Positions 17,095 to 26,039 are shown, counted from the first letter of the stretch. The stretch: DNA of 64,000 nucleotides from an uncultured bacterium (GCA_948684385.1 CAPQCU010000008.1:1-64000); one strand, 5' to 3'. Notes: generated from the sequence alone by a model not told the origin. Translations and numbers: made by a program.

Positions 17095-17463
17095 ATGGAA
17101 ACAGCACAATTATATACAAGTTTAACTTTTCTTGCGTATTCAACAGGAGTTATCGTAATTCTTGTCGGCGCAATGTTAATCAAAGTTTTGTTTGATTTGT
17201 CAAAACTTGCGCAGAATGTTGATGAAACAGCTACAATCATTAAGACAGAGCTTGTTCCGACTTTGAAAAATATTAACAAATCAGTTGAAATTGTAAGCGG
17301 AATAATTATTAAGGCAGACGAAGGGGTTACAAAAGTAAAAGAGATGATTAAAAATTCTCCTCTTCGAATATTAGGCAAGCTTTCTTCAGTAACCGGCACA
17401 GTTACGAAAGGTTTTGCAAGCGGGCTTTGCTCTGCGTTCAAATTCTTTAATAAAAAGAAGTAA
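17095..17463 (+). CDS. DUF948-like small membrane protein (copy 2)
   Basis: 122 residues with an N-terminal membrane helix (about 8-30) and the amphipathic run DLSKLAQNVDETATIIKTEL, typical of DUF948. It ends in a basic tail. Its neighbours on both sides are YtxH-like genes, which matches the DUF948-YtxH pairing seen in other bacteria. Paralogue of the gene at 16326 in layout, though clearly diverged in sequence. Confidence 0.7.
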   Translation: METAQLYTSLTFLAYSTGVIVILVGAMLIKVLFDLSKLAQNVDETATIIKTELVPTLKNINKSVEIVSGIIIKADEGVTKVKEMIKNSPLRILGKLSSVTGTVTKGFASGLCSAFKFFNKKK

Positions 17464-17525
17464 ATCATCTGTCGAATATGAAAAATTACAGAAAAAGTTA
17501 AACTACATTTGAAGGAGAAAATAAT

Positions 17526-17795
17526 ATGTCAGTAACAAAATTTTTAACAGGGTTTGCAGTAGGCGCAGCAATCGGTGCTGTTGCAGGTATTCTGCTTGCT
17601 CCAAAATCAGGCGCAGAAACAAGAGAAATGCTTGGTGATATGGCTTCTGATATTGCAAGAAAGACAGATGAGTCTGTAAAAGATATCCAGAGAAAAGCTG
17701 ATAACATCGTTTCTGATGTTCAGGAAAAAAGCGAAGAAATCATGGGCAAAATTCAGGATATGCTAAGCAAACAGAAAGACGAATTAGAGGCGTAA
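17526..17795 (+). CDS. YtxH-domain protein (copy 2)
   Basis: 89 residues. GFAVGAAIGAVAGILLAPKSGAETRE is the family core, given here as the glycine zipper GFAVGAAIGAVAG and the LLAPKSGAETRE signature. The tail is a long charged helix with KAD, DVQEK and EEI repeats, probably a coiled coil. Strong Shine-Dalgarno GAAGGAG. Last gene of the four-gene unit; a strong terminator follows directly. Confidence 0.85.
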   Translation: MSVTKFLTGFAVGAAIGAVAGILLAPKSGAETREMLGDMASDIARKTDESVKDIQRKADNIVSDVQEKSEEIMGKIQDMLSKQKDELEA

Positions 17796-17805
17796 GCTTT
17801 AAAAA

Positions 17806-17835
17806 AAAAGAGAAGTCTTAAGACTTCTCTTTTTT
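17806..17835. terminator. Bidirectional intrinsic terminator
   Basis: A perfect palindrome AGAGAAGTCTTAAGACTTCTCT flanked by an A-run on the left and a T-run on the right, so it can stop transcripts from the YtxH operon and from the convergent NACHT gene. Confidence 0.9.
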
Positions 17836-20816
17836 TATTCAGAACAATTTTCAAAACTTATTAGCTCTTTATCGACTTCAACAAATCTTGTTTTTTGCAG
17901 GTTGCAAAATTTAAATTTGGTATTGATACATTGCGTGTTATAAAATTCTGCCTGTTTTAAATCTGTATATGAAAATTCAACGTCATTCAAAAAAGAGCGT
18001 AGTGAAATTTTGGCTTTAAAGAAGTTGGAGTTTTTGATTTTGCTTCCCGAAAAATTAGAAGTTTCTATCTCTGCATCTTTGAAATTTGAATATTCAATTG
18101 TAGAAAGCCTCATGTCACAAGAATTTATTTTTATCTCTTCGGCACTTGTATTCTGAAACTTAGCATTATCCATACACAATTCTTCAAAAGTTGAGAGGCT
18201 TAAATCTGTTTGTATAAAAATAGGTCTGTGCATTTCACAATGGTTAAAGCTAGCTTCTGATAGATTACACTGGTAAAATTCGCAATCGTTAAAGAAAGAA
18301 TCAATAAATGTTGTTAAGTTTAATCCGCAACTAGTGAACATTACTTTTTTTAGATAACAATTCTGAAAAATAAATAAAGGCATGTTGATGGAATGGAAAC
18401 AGATTTCTGAAAAATAACAGTGCTTAAAATCGATCGGTATTTCATTATTATGATTTAATAGCTGTACTAGATATGATATGTCTCTCCAGCTTAAAGATTT
18501 CTTTTCAAAAGGAGCAAACGCAGTAAAAGTCATATTGTTCATAGGAGATTTAAATTTTACAAGAAAATTTTGTGTCTGAATAATTTGAACATCTTTTAAT
18601 GTTGTTATACCGCATTTTATCAGGACAATTTTATTAAACATTATATTTAGCAAAAGTATATTTACTCCAAGCGTTGCATTCAAATCGTCCGGCGTGAGAA
18701 AATCTGACTCAATAAGCTTTAGAACATTATTAAGCGTGGAAGAGATTGGCAGCACTTCCTTTTTATAGTGCATGTGACGCTGGTCAATCCATAGCCTCCA
18801 GAGTCTGAGCAAATTGTTTCTGACAAATTGAATAAAGTCATTGTCTTTTTTGTAAGGGTCAGAAATTCTGTTTTCAATCATACCTTCAAGAAAAGCGATT
18901 TCTTCGTCTTTAAGGTAATTTGTAGATAAAAGTTTTATTATTGCTGTTTCACTTTTTTCCTGTTTAATTAAATCAAAAATCAACTCGGCAAAAAAGTATT
19001 CACGGAAAGACTTGTGAATAAACTCGCAGCCTGCATTGTAATTTCCGCCTTTAAAATAATAACTTACAAGAGCTTTCGAAGCTTCGTCTTCCGTTATTGC
19101 AAGCTCTTTATCATCTAAAATCTGTTTTAAATCATCATAAGTGACAAGCTCTTCGCCTTTGATTGAAATAACAGCTGCAGTGTTTTTCAAAACATCTCTC
19201 AGGTTCTCGCCATATAGCTTCGTATCAAATTTCCCGTCTTTATCAAGTTTTTTCTTACCGGCATTTTCACAGGTGATGTCTGCAAGCGTTTTGTATAACA
19301 TAGCTTTATTGTTGAATAGTTTATCTATGTTAAATTTTTTATCGGAGTCTGTTAAAAGTTCGTGTAAAATGTACACAATAAGCGGAGATTTCAGGATATC
19401 AAATCCTTGCCTTTCACGAAATTTTTCAATCAAGGTGTTTTTATATTCTTTATGGAGCGGCTTAAAGTAGTCCAATTTATTAATCAACTCCAAAAGCTCA
19501 TCATGCTTAAAGTCTTTAATTGTAAGTTCAAGAGCATGAACATCTTTCCAGAAATGTTCTAAAGTGCTATTCGGGCGTCCGGTTAAAATTACTCTGATTT
19601 TATTGTTTCTGTTGTTTATAAAAGTGTCATGTAAACCTTTGAGGAATGAATGCATACGCTCCTGAATATCACTATTCAGCTCATCCCAGCCGTCAAGAAT
19701 TAGTACATAAGGCGAAATGTATGTTTTTCTAAACGCAATTCTTTCGTTAAAAATATCTCCGTCGCAGAAAAGATTTTTGGGTACTTGCGGATGAAACTCG
19801 CCGTATCTGGTTTCGTTCCGGAAAGATATTGCTTTTTCTAAAATAGAATAAATTTCGGTATCGCTAAAATACCGTTTTCCTGTATCAAACTTGATTTGTT
19901 TGAAAGGAATTCTTATTGGTATTAAATCCATTTTTGTCAGCTCTGAGCACAGGCTCAAAGTAAATGATGATTTTCCGGCTCCGGCGCTGCCGTTTATAGA
20001 AATAAAAGCATTGAACTTATCATCACCTAAATATTTAAGTATGTTGTCTTTCAGAACGTCGCTGAATTTGCGCTGATTTTGTGATTTGATAATACATTTT
20101 GGCTGAACGTAAATGTCTTTTAGAGCAAAATCTTTTTCCATATACAGAGGGCAGTGCGTAAATAGCCATGACTGATAATCGGCAAACTCTTTTAAGATTA
20201 TTTTTGATGTCAACTCTGCCGGTCTGTCTTTTGTGTAGTTGATTAAGTTTTGGAACTTTTCTGCTGTTTGTTTTTCTGTAAAGATTTCAGTTAAAGCGCG
20301 CAGAAAATAGATATGCATATTGTTTAAAAATTTGACAGTATCTTGCTCTTTAACACCTAAATTTTTAAATAAAGAGATAAGTATTTCGTCGGCTTCTTTT
20401 ACAAAAGAAGTCGATAAAACTGTAGACAAACTGAATGTGTCTGCCTGAATGTCATGCCATTTGTAATTTCTGAGCTGTTCTTGAATTTGTTTTATTTTCT
20501 CTTCTGAGACATTCATTAAGATGTCGGGATTTGATTTGACAGTGGAGCTGAAAGCGTGTCTGTAAGCCAGTGAGCAGACAAGAAAACATTGTTCATTTTT
20601 ATCCTGTGGAATAATGATTTTTGATAAGAATTTGAGTAAAAATTTAATTACAGGCAAGCTTTCTTCTGCAGAGCTAAGCAGAGCTGATAACGAGCTTAGC
20701 TTACTATCTTTTGCTGCATCCAGCAATTTGCAGAAAAAATCGGTGACGGAATAAAGTTTTTCCAATCTGACGCCGGTTTCATACTTGTCTATAGTGTTCA
20801 CATATTCCTTTTGCAT
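17835..20816 (-). CDS. NACHT/STAND NTPase with C-terminal pentapeptide repeats
   Basis: 993 residues. An N-terminal helical region of about 240 residues, not recognised, precedes a NACHT module: Walker A NGSAGAGKSSF near residue 275 and Walker B VLILDGWDEL near 370, then RVILTGRPNS (sensor 1) and the helical EYFFAELIF region. From about residue 790 on, five-residue repeats of the A(D/N)LxX type appear (ASFNHCEM, AKFQNTS, SNFKDAE, SNFSGSK, SNFFKAK, ADLKQAE). STAND proteins oligomerise on sensing a ligand; many bacterial ones give anti-phage immunity, and NACHT-pentapeptide proteins are known in cyanobacteria. It stands alone, next to tRNA-Leu. Defence is a fair guess, not shown: there is no obvious effector domain. 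Confidence 0.85.
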   Translation of the reverse strand: MQKEYVNTIDKYETGVRLEKLYSVTDFFCKLLDAAKDSKLSSLSALLSSAEESLPVIKFLLKFLSKIIIPQDKNEQCFLVCSLAYRHAFSSTVKSNPDILMNVSEEKIKQIQEQLRNYKWHDIQADTFSLSTVLSTSFVKEADEILISLFKNLGVKEQDTVKFLNNMHIYFLRALTEIFTEKQTAEKFQNLINYTKDRPAELTSKIILKEFADYQSWLFTHCPLYMEKDFALKDIYVQPKCIIKSQNQRKFSDVLKDNILKYLGDDKFNAFISINGSAGAGKSSFTLSLCSELTKMDLIPIRIPFKQIKFDTGKRYFSDTEIYSILEKAISFRNETRYGEFHPQVPKNLFCDGDIFNERIAFRKTYISPYVLILDGWDELNSDIQERMHSFLKGLHDTFINNRNNKIRVILTGRPNSTLEHFWKDVHALELTIKDFKHDELLELINKLDYFKPLHKEYKNTLIEKFRERQGFDILKSPLIVYILHELLTDSDKKFNIDKLFNNKAMLYKTLADITCENAGKKKLDKDGKFDTKLYGENLRDVLKNTAAVISIKGEELVTYDDLKQILDDKELAITEDEASKALVSYYFKGGNYNAGCEFIHKSFREYFFAELIFDLIKQEKSETAIIKLLSTNYLKDEEIAFLEGMIENRISDPYKKDNDFIQFVRNNLLRLWRLWIDQRHMHYKKEVLPISSTLNNVLKLIESDFLTPDDLNATLGVNILLLNIMFNKIVLIKCGITTLKDVQIIQTQNFLVKFKSPMNNMTFTAFAPFEKKSLSWRDISYLVQLLNHNNEIPIDFKHCYFSEICFHSINMPLFIFQNCYLKKVMFTSCGLNLTTFIDSFFNDCEFYQCNLSEASFNHCEMHRPIFIQTDLSLSTFEELCMDNAKFQNTSAEEIKINSCDMRLSTIEYSNFKDAEIETSNFSGSKIKNSNFFKAKISLRSFLNDVEFSYTDLKQAEFYNTQCINTKFKFCNLQKTRFVEVDKELISFENCSE

Positions 20817-20832
20817 ATTTTAAATATAGCAT

Positions 20833-20866
20833 AAAAAACAGCCACTTATTAAAATGGCTGTTTTTT
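20833..20866. terminator. Terminator hairpin after tRNA-Leu
   Basis: A 12-bp stem (AAAAAACAGCCA with TGGCTGTTTTTT, 10-nt loop) sits just downstream of tRNA-Leu on the minus strand and upstream of the NACHT gene. The A and T ends let it act in either direction. It means the NACHT gene is probably not co-transcribed with the tRNA. Confidence 0.8.
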
Positions 20867-20872
20867 AAATTT

Positions 20873-20958
20873 GCTCCAGGCCAGACTTGAACTGGCACCG
20901 AGGGTGAACCCCGATTGGATTTTAAGTCCAACGCGTCTACCGATTCCGCCACTGGAGC
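20873..20958 (-). tRNA. tRNA-Leu (anticodon TAA)
   Basis: 86 nt on the minus strand. Acceptor GCTCCAG pairs with CTGGAGC, the anticodon loop is CTTAAAA in GGA-stem context giving TAA, there is a long variable arm (ATCGGGGTTCACCCTCGGT region) as in class II tRNAs, and the T-arm has TTCAAGT. Reads UUA codons. CCA is not encoded. Confidence 0.95.
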
Positions 20959-20991
20959 GTACAAGTATAATAATACAAACCTATCTTGATG

Positions 20992-21534
20992 TCAAACAAG
21001 TAAACTTTTAATCCCTAAAACAATCAACAACAACCCTGCACCGACTTCTAAGCTTCGGGTTGGCAGATGTTTAAATTTACCGCCGAGATAAAAACCTGAA
21101 ATAGAGTTAACAAAAGTAACCACTCCAATCAAAACTGCCGGTTTTAAAATTCTGTTACCAAATAAAGAAAGCGAAATTCCAGCAGAAAACGCGTCAATGC
21201 TTGTCGCTATTCCTACAAGCAAAAGACATTTAAAATCCAGACAAAGATTTTTCTTTTTTTCAGTCTCGAACGCTTCAATAATAAACTTAACTCCAAGGTA
21301 AGTAAAAATTGCAAAAACAATTATGGGGGCAAACGGCTCAACAAAAGTTTTGACAATTCCGGTTAAAAAATATCCGATAACCGGCATGAGCGCTTGAAAC
21401 AAACCGGTGCAGGAAGCAAGCAGCATGGAGTTTTTTACGCGTTCACGTGAAAAAATTAATCCATACGAAAATGAAACAACGCAGGCGTCAATAGATAAGG
21501 CTATTGCGAGTATTAGTATTTCAAGATGTGACAT
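20992..21534 (-). CDS. mntP: MntP/YtaF-type manganese efflux or related membrane protein
   Basis: 180 residues, six membrane helices. The MntP hallmark is a duplicated half with an Asp in the first helix of each: ALSIDACVVSFSYG and GIATSIDAFSAGISL. Family members export Mn(II). Residue order and length fit either MntP or the YtaF branch of the same superfamily, so the substrate is tentative. Its ATG overlaps the dnaB stop (TAATG type), though there is no functional link. No yybP-ykoY manganese riboswitch is visible upstream, as expected for an internal gene. Confidence 0.8.
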   Translation of the reverse strand: MSHLEILILAIALSIDACVVSFSYGLIFSRERVKNSMLLASCTGLFQALMPVIGYFLTGIVKTFVEPFAPIIVFAIFTYLGVKFIIEAFETEKKKNLCLDFKCLLLVGIATSIDAFSAGISLSLFGNRILKPAVLIGVVTFVNSISGFYLGGKFKHLPTRSLEVGAGLLLIVLGIKSLLV

Positions 21535-22934
21535 TAAAATACATCCGTTTTAATCGGGTTTTTGAACTTCGTAATACTGCCCTGGAATAGAAGTTTAACC
21601 GTTCCTACCGGCCCGTTTCTGTGTTTTGCGATAATTATCTCTGCTTCACCTTTGTTTGCAGCTTTTTCTGCCTGTTCCTCCTCATCGCCGGCATTTTTAT
21701 AATACTCGTCACGGTAAATAAACATTACAATGTCGGCATCTTGTTCGATGGAACCGGATTCTCTCAAGTCTGAAAGCATCGGGCGCTTGTCTGTTCTGCT
21801 TTCTACCGCACGTGAAAGCTGTGAGAGCGCGATAATCGGAACATTCAGTTCTTTAGCAAGGATTTTTAAGCCTCTTGAAATACTTGAAATCTGCTGCATA
21901 CGGTCTTCGCGTCCTGAACCTTCAATCAACTGCAAATAGTCGATTACGATAAGTCCCAAATTCTTTTCTGCCATTGCAAGGCGACGGCACTTCGCGCGTA
22001 AATCCGTAATTGTACACCCTGCTGTATCGTCAATATAAATAGGTGCTTCCGAGTAGCTGCTCATTGCAACAGCAAGTTTTTCCCAGTCTTTCGCCTGCAT
22101 GTTTCCTGTCTTAAGCCTTTGGGTGTCAACTTCAGCTTCTGAGCACAAAAGACGCTGTACAAGCTGTTTCTTTGACATTTCTAAAGAGAATATGGCAACC
22201 GGTGTGTTTGCTTTCAATGCAACATTTTGCGCTATGTTAAGCGCAAAAGCTGTTTTACCCATTGCAGGACGTGCTGCCAAGATGATTAAGTCTGACCTTT
22301 GAAGCCCGTTCATCATTCCGTCTAAGTCGTAAAAACTTGTCGGAACGCCGGTTAACTGACCTTTGTTATTATATCTTTCTTCAATTTCTGCATAAGTGTC
22401 GTAAACTAAATCTTTAATCGGAGCCAGAGATTTTGATGCTTTTTGTGAAGCGATATCAAAAATCAACTTTTCTGCAAGCTCTAAAGATTCTTCAATCGGG
22501 TTTAAATCATAGCCTGATGAGACAATTTCCGAACCTGCGTTAATCAAAGAACGCTTGATTGCTTTTTCCTGAACTATTTTTGAGTAGTATTCTACGTTTG
22601 AAGTTGTAATAGTTTTGTAGCTTAAATCGTTTATAAACGCACGTCCGCCGACGAGTTCAAGTTTCTGGTTGATATTAAGTACATCAGAAACAGACACGAT
22701 ATCAATTTTGTCTTCTCCGTTATAAAGCTGGAGCATTGCTTCGTAAACATATCTGTGAGCCGGCTTATAGAAAGATTCCGGCCTTAAGTGTTCAACAACT
22801 TTGTTCATGCAGGCAGGGCTGACAAGAATTGCACCTAAGATTGCTTCTTCTGCGTCAATGTTTTGAGGCATAAGCTGCGATAAATCTTCCGGTGCTGTTT
22901 GTTTTTTTCTGTTATTTGCAAATGATGTAGTCAT
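21534..22934 (-). CDS. dnaB: Replicative DNA helicase DnaB
   Basis: 466 residues, normal length. N-terminal interaction domain (MPQNIDAEEAILGAIL) and C-terminal RecA-like motor with Walker A ARPAMGKTAFAL, Walker B LIVIDYLQLIEG, and the late LSQLSRAVESR and DLRESGSIEQDAD motifs. Unwinds DNA at the fork as a hexamer. No intein or insertion. It precedes mntP by overlap. It is a good reference for the Walker-A-less relative on the integrated element at 46928. Confidence 0.96.
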   Translation of the reverse strand: MTTSFANNRKKQTAPEDLSQLMPQNIDAEEAILGAILVSPACMNKVVEHLRPESFYKPAHRYVYEAMLQLYNGEDKIDIVSVSDVLNINQKLELVGGRAFINDLSYKTITTSNVEYYSKIVQEKAIKRSLINAGSEIVSSGYDLNPIEESLELAEKLIFDIASQKASKSLAPIKDLVYDTYAEIEERYNNKGQLTGVPTSFYDLDGMMNGLQRSDLIILAARPAMGKTAFALNIAQNVALKANTPVAIFSLEMSKKQLVQRLLCSEAEVDTQRLKTGNMQAKDWEKLAVAMSSYSEAPIYIDDTAGCTITDLRAKCRRLAMAEKNLGLIVIDYLQLIEGSGREDRMQQISSISRGLKILAKELNVPIIALSQLSRAVESRTDKRPMLSDLRESGSIEQDADIVMFIYRDEYYKNAGDEEEQAEKAANKGEAEIIIAKHRNGPVGTVKLLFQGSITKFKNPIKTDVF

Positions 22935-23031
22935 AAAAATCCCCTATTACTATAGATTAGCAATAATAAAAAACATGTACAAATGTTTTTTTACAAAACT
23001 AAACAGTTTTTTCTACAGCAAATAGATGATA

Positions 23032-23061
23032 TTGTTCATTAAATTCTCAAGAAAATATAAA
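23032..23061 (+). promoter_or_regulatory. Sigma-70 promoter of the predicted small RNA
   Basis: TTGTTC (23032-23037) and TATAAA (23056-23061) are 18 bases apart and point to a start near 23068, just upstream of a 12-bp hairpin that ends in a terminator. The -35 box is weak and the -10 box good. Confidence 0.5.
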
Positions 23062-23067
23062 TTAAGC

Positions 23068-23154
23068 CGATAAAAGTAGTATGGAAAACCAAATGGTTTT
23101 TCATACCTCCTCCCCAAGTCTGGTAGCCGTTCTCAAAAGAAACGGCTTTTTTTT
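23068..23154 (+). ncRNA. Predicted small RNA with exposed anti-Shine-Dalgarno segment (Yfr1-like layout)
   Basis: About 85 nt between dnaB and the lysozyme-like gene, antisense to neither. A perfect 12-bp hairpin with AAAT loop (23079-23090 with 23095-23106) is followed by an unpaired pyrimidine stretch CTCCTCCCC (23107-23115), then a terminator stem (AGCCGTT at 23125-23131 with AACGGCT at 23141-23147) and a run of eight T. Two hairpins around a free CU-rich core is the layout of cyanobacterial Yfr1, whose core ACUCCUCAC pairs with ribosome-binding sites. No + strand gene exists that this terminator could serve. Sequence identity to Yfr1 is not claimed. Confidence 0.6.
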
Positions 23155-23998
23155 ATGCGCTAACTTTTTCTGGCAAATTTGCACTTGCGAATTCTCTTGT
23201 ATGAGTTACCCTGTTATTCCAGCCTTTTATAAATCTATTCTGTGTAGGATTGTTTTTTACAATGTTTTTATAAAAATCACGTCTTAGTTTTTCAAATTTA
23301 TTGATATCACCGCCGCTTTCTTTGAACATCTTTTTCGCACGGGCAACGCCTGAACCGATTGCTACATCAAATACCATAAGCGCCATTTGCGGATTATCGA
23401 TTTTATCCGCCCCGCATTGGGTAAAGAATTCATAATGAATGTCTTTGATTTCCTGCGCTGTAATTTCTCTTACGTTTCTGATAGGCAGACCTTTTCTTCT
23501 CCTGTAATCATCATAAGTAGCTTTTGTAATGCCTTTATTTGTCTCGCCGCCTCTGTCGGCAGGGTCATTTACATAACCGCCTTCCTGACTCAAAATATAT
23601 TCTGACATTTTGTCAAAATACTTGTCATTAACAGATTTTCCGGTCATTTTTGCAGGCTTTAAGTTTCCTGCTTTTTCCGGTTCTTTTGTGTGTTCAAAAG
23701 TGTCAAATCCGACATTAAAATTGAAATCAAAATTGTTGTTAGAAGGAACTTCCCATTTATCAACCGGAAAAAGTTCGTTTACATCAAATGAAACATTTGG
23801 AAATGCAGGAGGACTCATTTCCGGCATGAGCTGAGAAAAATTCATCATTGAGAACACATTTGGAACAAAGTATAAATTGGAGTTAAAAAATGTATTGCAG
23901 CCCCAATTTCCCCAGCCGCAGCAGAAAAACGGACTGTTACCAAACATTCCGTGCATAAAGCCATGTGAAAAATTGTTCCAGAAATTGTGCGCGCTCAT
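23153..23998 (-). CDS. GH108-type lysozyme / N-acetylmuramidase-like protein with Asn/Phe-rich N terminus
   Basis: 281 residues. Residues about 125-215 carry the GH108 core: YILSQEGGYVNDPADRGG followed by ETNKGITKATYDDYR, with the catalytic Glu in QEGGY; then a PG_binding_3-like domain (MALMVFDVAIGSG). The first 120 residues are rich in Phe, Asn, Gly and Pro (NFSHGFMHGMFGNSPFF, FDFNFNVGF), without a signal peptide, and seem disordered. GH108 enzymes are mostly phage endolysins, but no other phage gene is near, so it may be domesticated, for example to open peptidoglycan for an envelope machine. Catalysis is likely; the role is unknown. Confidence 0.8.
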   Translation of the reverse strand: MSAHNFWNNFSHGFMHGMFGNSPFFCCGWGNWGCNTFFNSNLYFVPNVFSMMNFSQLMPEMSPPAFPNVSFDVNELFPVDKWEVPSNNNFDFNFNVGFDTFEHTKEPEKAGNLKPAKMTGKSVNDKYFDKMSEYILSQEGGYVNDPADRGGETNKGITKATYDDYRRRKGLPIRNVREITAQEIKDIHYEFFTQCGADKIDNPQMALMVFDVAIGSGVARAKKMFKESGGDINKFEKLRRDFYKNIVKNNPTQNRFIKGWNNRVTHTREFASANLPEKVSA

Positions 23999-24116
23999 AA
24001 TATCCCTATAGTATTCCTTATATATATAAAGTTTTGTTTATCAGGAGAATTGCTTTTTTGTAAACAAAAAGTTACAGTTTATGATATAATGAAATAAATA
24101 TTTATGAGGGAGAAAT

Positions 24117-26039
24117 ATGAATAAAAATCAATCAATCGGGATGTACGTAATTTTGGGTATTATGGTGCTTGCATTTATTTCTATGCTCTTTACCGGCCCG
24201 ACTTCAAGTACTGAAGAATTATCATATACAGCTTTTTTGCAGAAAGTTGAAAACAATGAAATAAAAAGCGTTGATATGGGTAAAGGTGCGCTAATTGCAC
24301 TTCCGGAAAAACAGCCGGAAGCAGCAAAAAGCAATACTAATCCTTTGTACGGCGAGGTAAAACCTCCAAGACTTCAGTATAGAGTAACTCTTCCTGATAA
24401 TTCAGATGTTCTTCCTAAGCTTGAAGAACATAACGTAGAAATTACTGCAAAACGTGCAAAAGACTCTTCTTCTTTGATGGGTTCATCTTTGATTACAATA
24501 CTTCTCGTGTTCGGATTTTTACTTTTAATTATAAAATCAATTCAGGCAGGCGGTGCTCAAGCTATGTCTTTTGGAAAGAGCAGAGCGAAAATGCTTATGG
24601 ATAGCAAGGTTAAAACGACTTTTGCAGACGTAGCAGGTATTGATGAAGAAAGAAAAGAACTTGAAGAAATTGTTGATTTCTTAAAACATTCTGATAAATA
24701 TGTTAAACTCGGTGCAAAAATTCCAAAAGGAGTTCTGCTTGTCGGTTCTCCCGGTACCGGTAAAACTTTGATGGCGAAAGCTGTTGCCGGAGAAGCAGGT
24801 GTTCCGTTCTTTTCAATCAGCGGTTCTGACTTCGTTGAAATGTTCGTGGGTGTCGGTGCTTCACGTGTCAGAGATTTGTTTGAACAGGCAAAGAAGCATC
24901 AGCCTTGTATTGTGTTTATTGATGAAATTGATGCGGTAGGCCGTCAGAGAGGCGCCGGCATGGGCGGAGGACACGACGAAAGAGAACAGACTCTTAACCA
25001 GCTCCTTGTTGAAATGGACGGGTTTGACGAAAATACTAATATAATTATTCTTGCTGCAACAAACAGGCCGGATATCTTAGACAATGCGCTTTTGCGTCCG
25101 GGAAGATTTGACAGACAGATTGTTATTAATAAGCCTGATGTTTTAGGAAGAGAACAGATTTTGAATGTTCATGCCAAAAATAAACCGCTTGCGAAGGAAG
25201 TTGATTTGAAAACTCTTGCAAAACGCACACCGGGATTTACAGGTGCAGATTTGCAAAACCTTCTTAATGAAGCTGCTCTTCTTGCTGCAAGGCACGATAA
25301 GTCTGAAATCGAGATGCCGGATTTAGAAGAAGCAATTGATAAAGTTATGGCTGGACCTGAAAAGAAAAGCAGAATAATTTCTGATGAAGAGAAAGAAAAT
25401 ACTGCGTATCACGAAGTCGGTCATGCGCTTCTTGCAAAGCTTCTTAAAGATTGCGACCCTCTGCATAAAGTTTCAATTATTCCACGCGGTATGGCTCTGG
25501 GTATTACGCTTACACTTCCTGAGAAAGACCATCTTACAATGCGCAAAAACCAGCTGCTTGACAGAATTGCAATGATTTTGGGCGGAAGAGTCGCAGAAGA
25601 GCTTGTTTACGGTAAAGATAACGTAACAACAGGAGCTTCAAACGATTTAGAAAAAGTTTCTTCGCTTGCAAGAAGCATGGTTACAACTTATGGTATGAGT
25701 GATAAAATGGGCAATCTTGCTTACGGTAAAAATCAGGAACACGTATTTTTAGGCAGAAATTTCGGCAACACAAGAGATTTCTCGGAAGAAATCGCTGCTG
25801 ATATAGATAAAGAAGTTAAAATGATTGTTGATAAACAATATGAATGCGCAAAACAGCTTTTGAGCGAAAATAGAGACATGCTTGAGTTTATTGCAAAAAC
25901 TCTGCTTGAAAAAGAAACTCTTGATGAAAAAGAGTTTGAAGATTTAATGAAGCAGGTAAGAATTCAGCGCGGTGAAATCGTTGAAGAAGTTGTAGTTGAA
26001 GCTGAGATTGTGGAAGATAATGGAGAAAATAATGGATAG
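24117..26039 (+). CDS. ftsH: ATP-dependent zinc metalloprotease FtsH
   Basis: 640 residues, standard length. Two membrane helices (about 8-27 and 120-140) frame a periplasmic domain; AAA motor with Walker A GSPGTGKTLMAKA near 209 and Walker B IVFIDEIDAVGRQRG, second-region-of-homology RPGRFDRQ, and the protease site YHEVGHALLAKLL near 431. It extracts and degrades membrane and unstable cytosolic proteins. Ribosome site GAGGGAG. The acidic C-terminal tail is typical. Its stop overlaps the start of the following membrane protein gene. Confidence 0.97.
   Translation: MNKNQSIGMYVILGIMVLAFISMLFTGPTSSTEELSYTAFLQKVENNEIKSVDMGKGALIALPEKQPEAAKSNTNPLYGEVKPPRLQYRVTLPDNSDVLPKLEEHNVEITAKRAKDSSSLMGSSLITILLVFGFLLLIIKSIQAGGAQAMSFGKSRAKMLMDSKVKTTFADVAGIDEERKELEEIVDFLKHSDKYVKLGAKIPKGVLLVGSPGTGKTLMAKAVAGEAGVPFFSISGSDFVEMFVGVGASRVRDLFEQAKKHQPCIVFIDEIDAVGRQRGAGMGGGHDEREQTLNQLLVEMDGFDENTNIIILAATNRPDILDNALLRPGRFDRQIVINKPDVLGREQILNVHAKNKPLAKEVDLKTLAKRTPGFTGADLQNLLNEAALLAARHDKSEIEMPDLEEAIDKVMAGPEKKSRIISDEEKENTAYHEVGHALLAKLLKDCDPLHKVSIIPRGMALGITLTLPEKDHLTMRKNQLLDRIAMILGGRVAEELVYGKDNVTTGASNDLEKVSSLARSMVTTYGMSDKMGNLAYGKNQEHVFLGRNFGNTRDFSEEIAADIDKEVKMIVDKQYECAKQLLSENRDMLEFIAKTLLEKETLDEKEFEDLMKQVRIQRGEIVEEVVVEAEIVEDNGENNG

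Noticed and set aside
23035..23095. 21-codon minus-strand frame (MKNHLVFHTTF start) with GGAGGAGG ahead, opposite the small RNA
   Set aside because: The GGAGG is the complement of the small RNA core and hairpin, and the frame lies mostly in the small RNA promoter; the RNA explains the sequence better.
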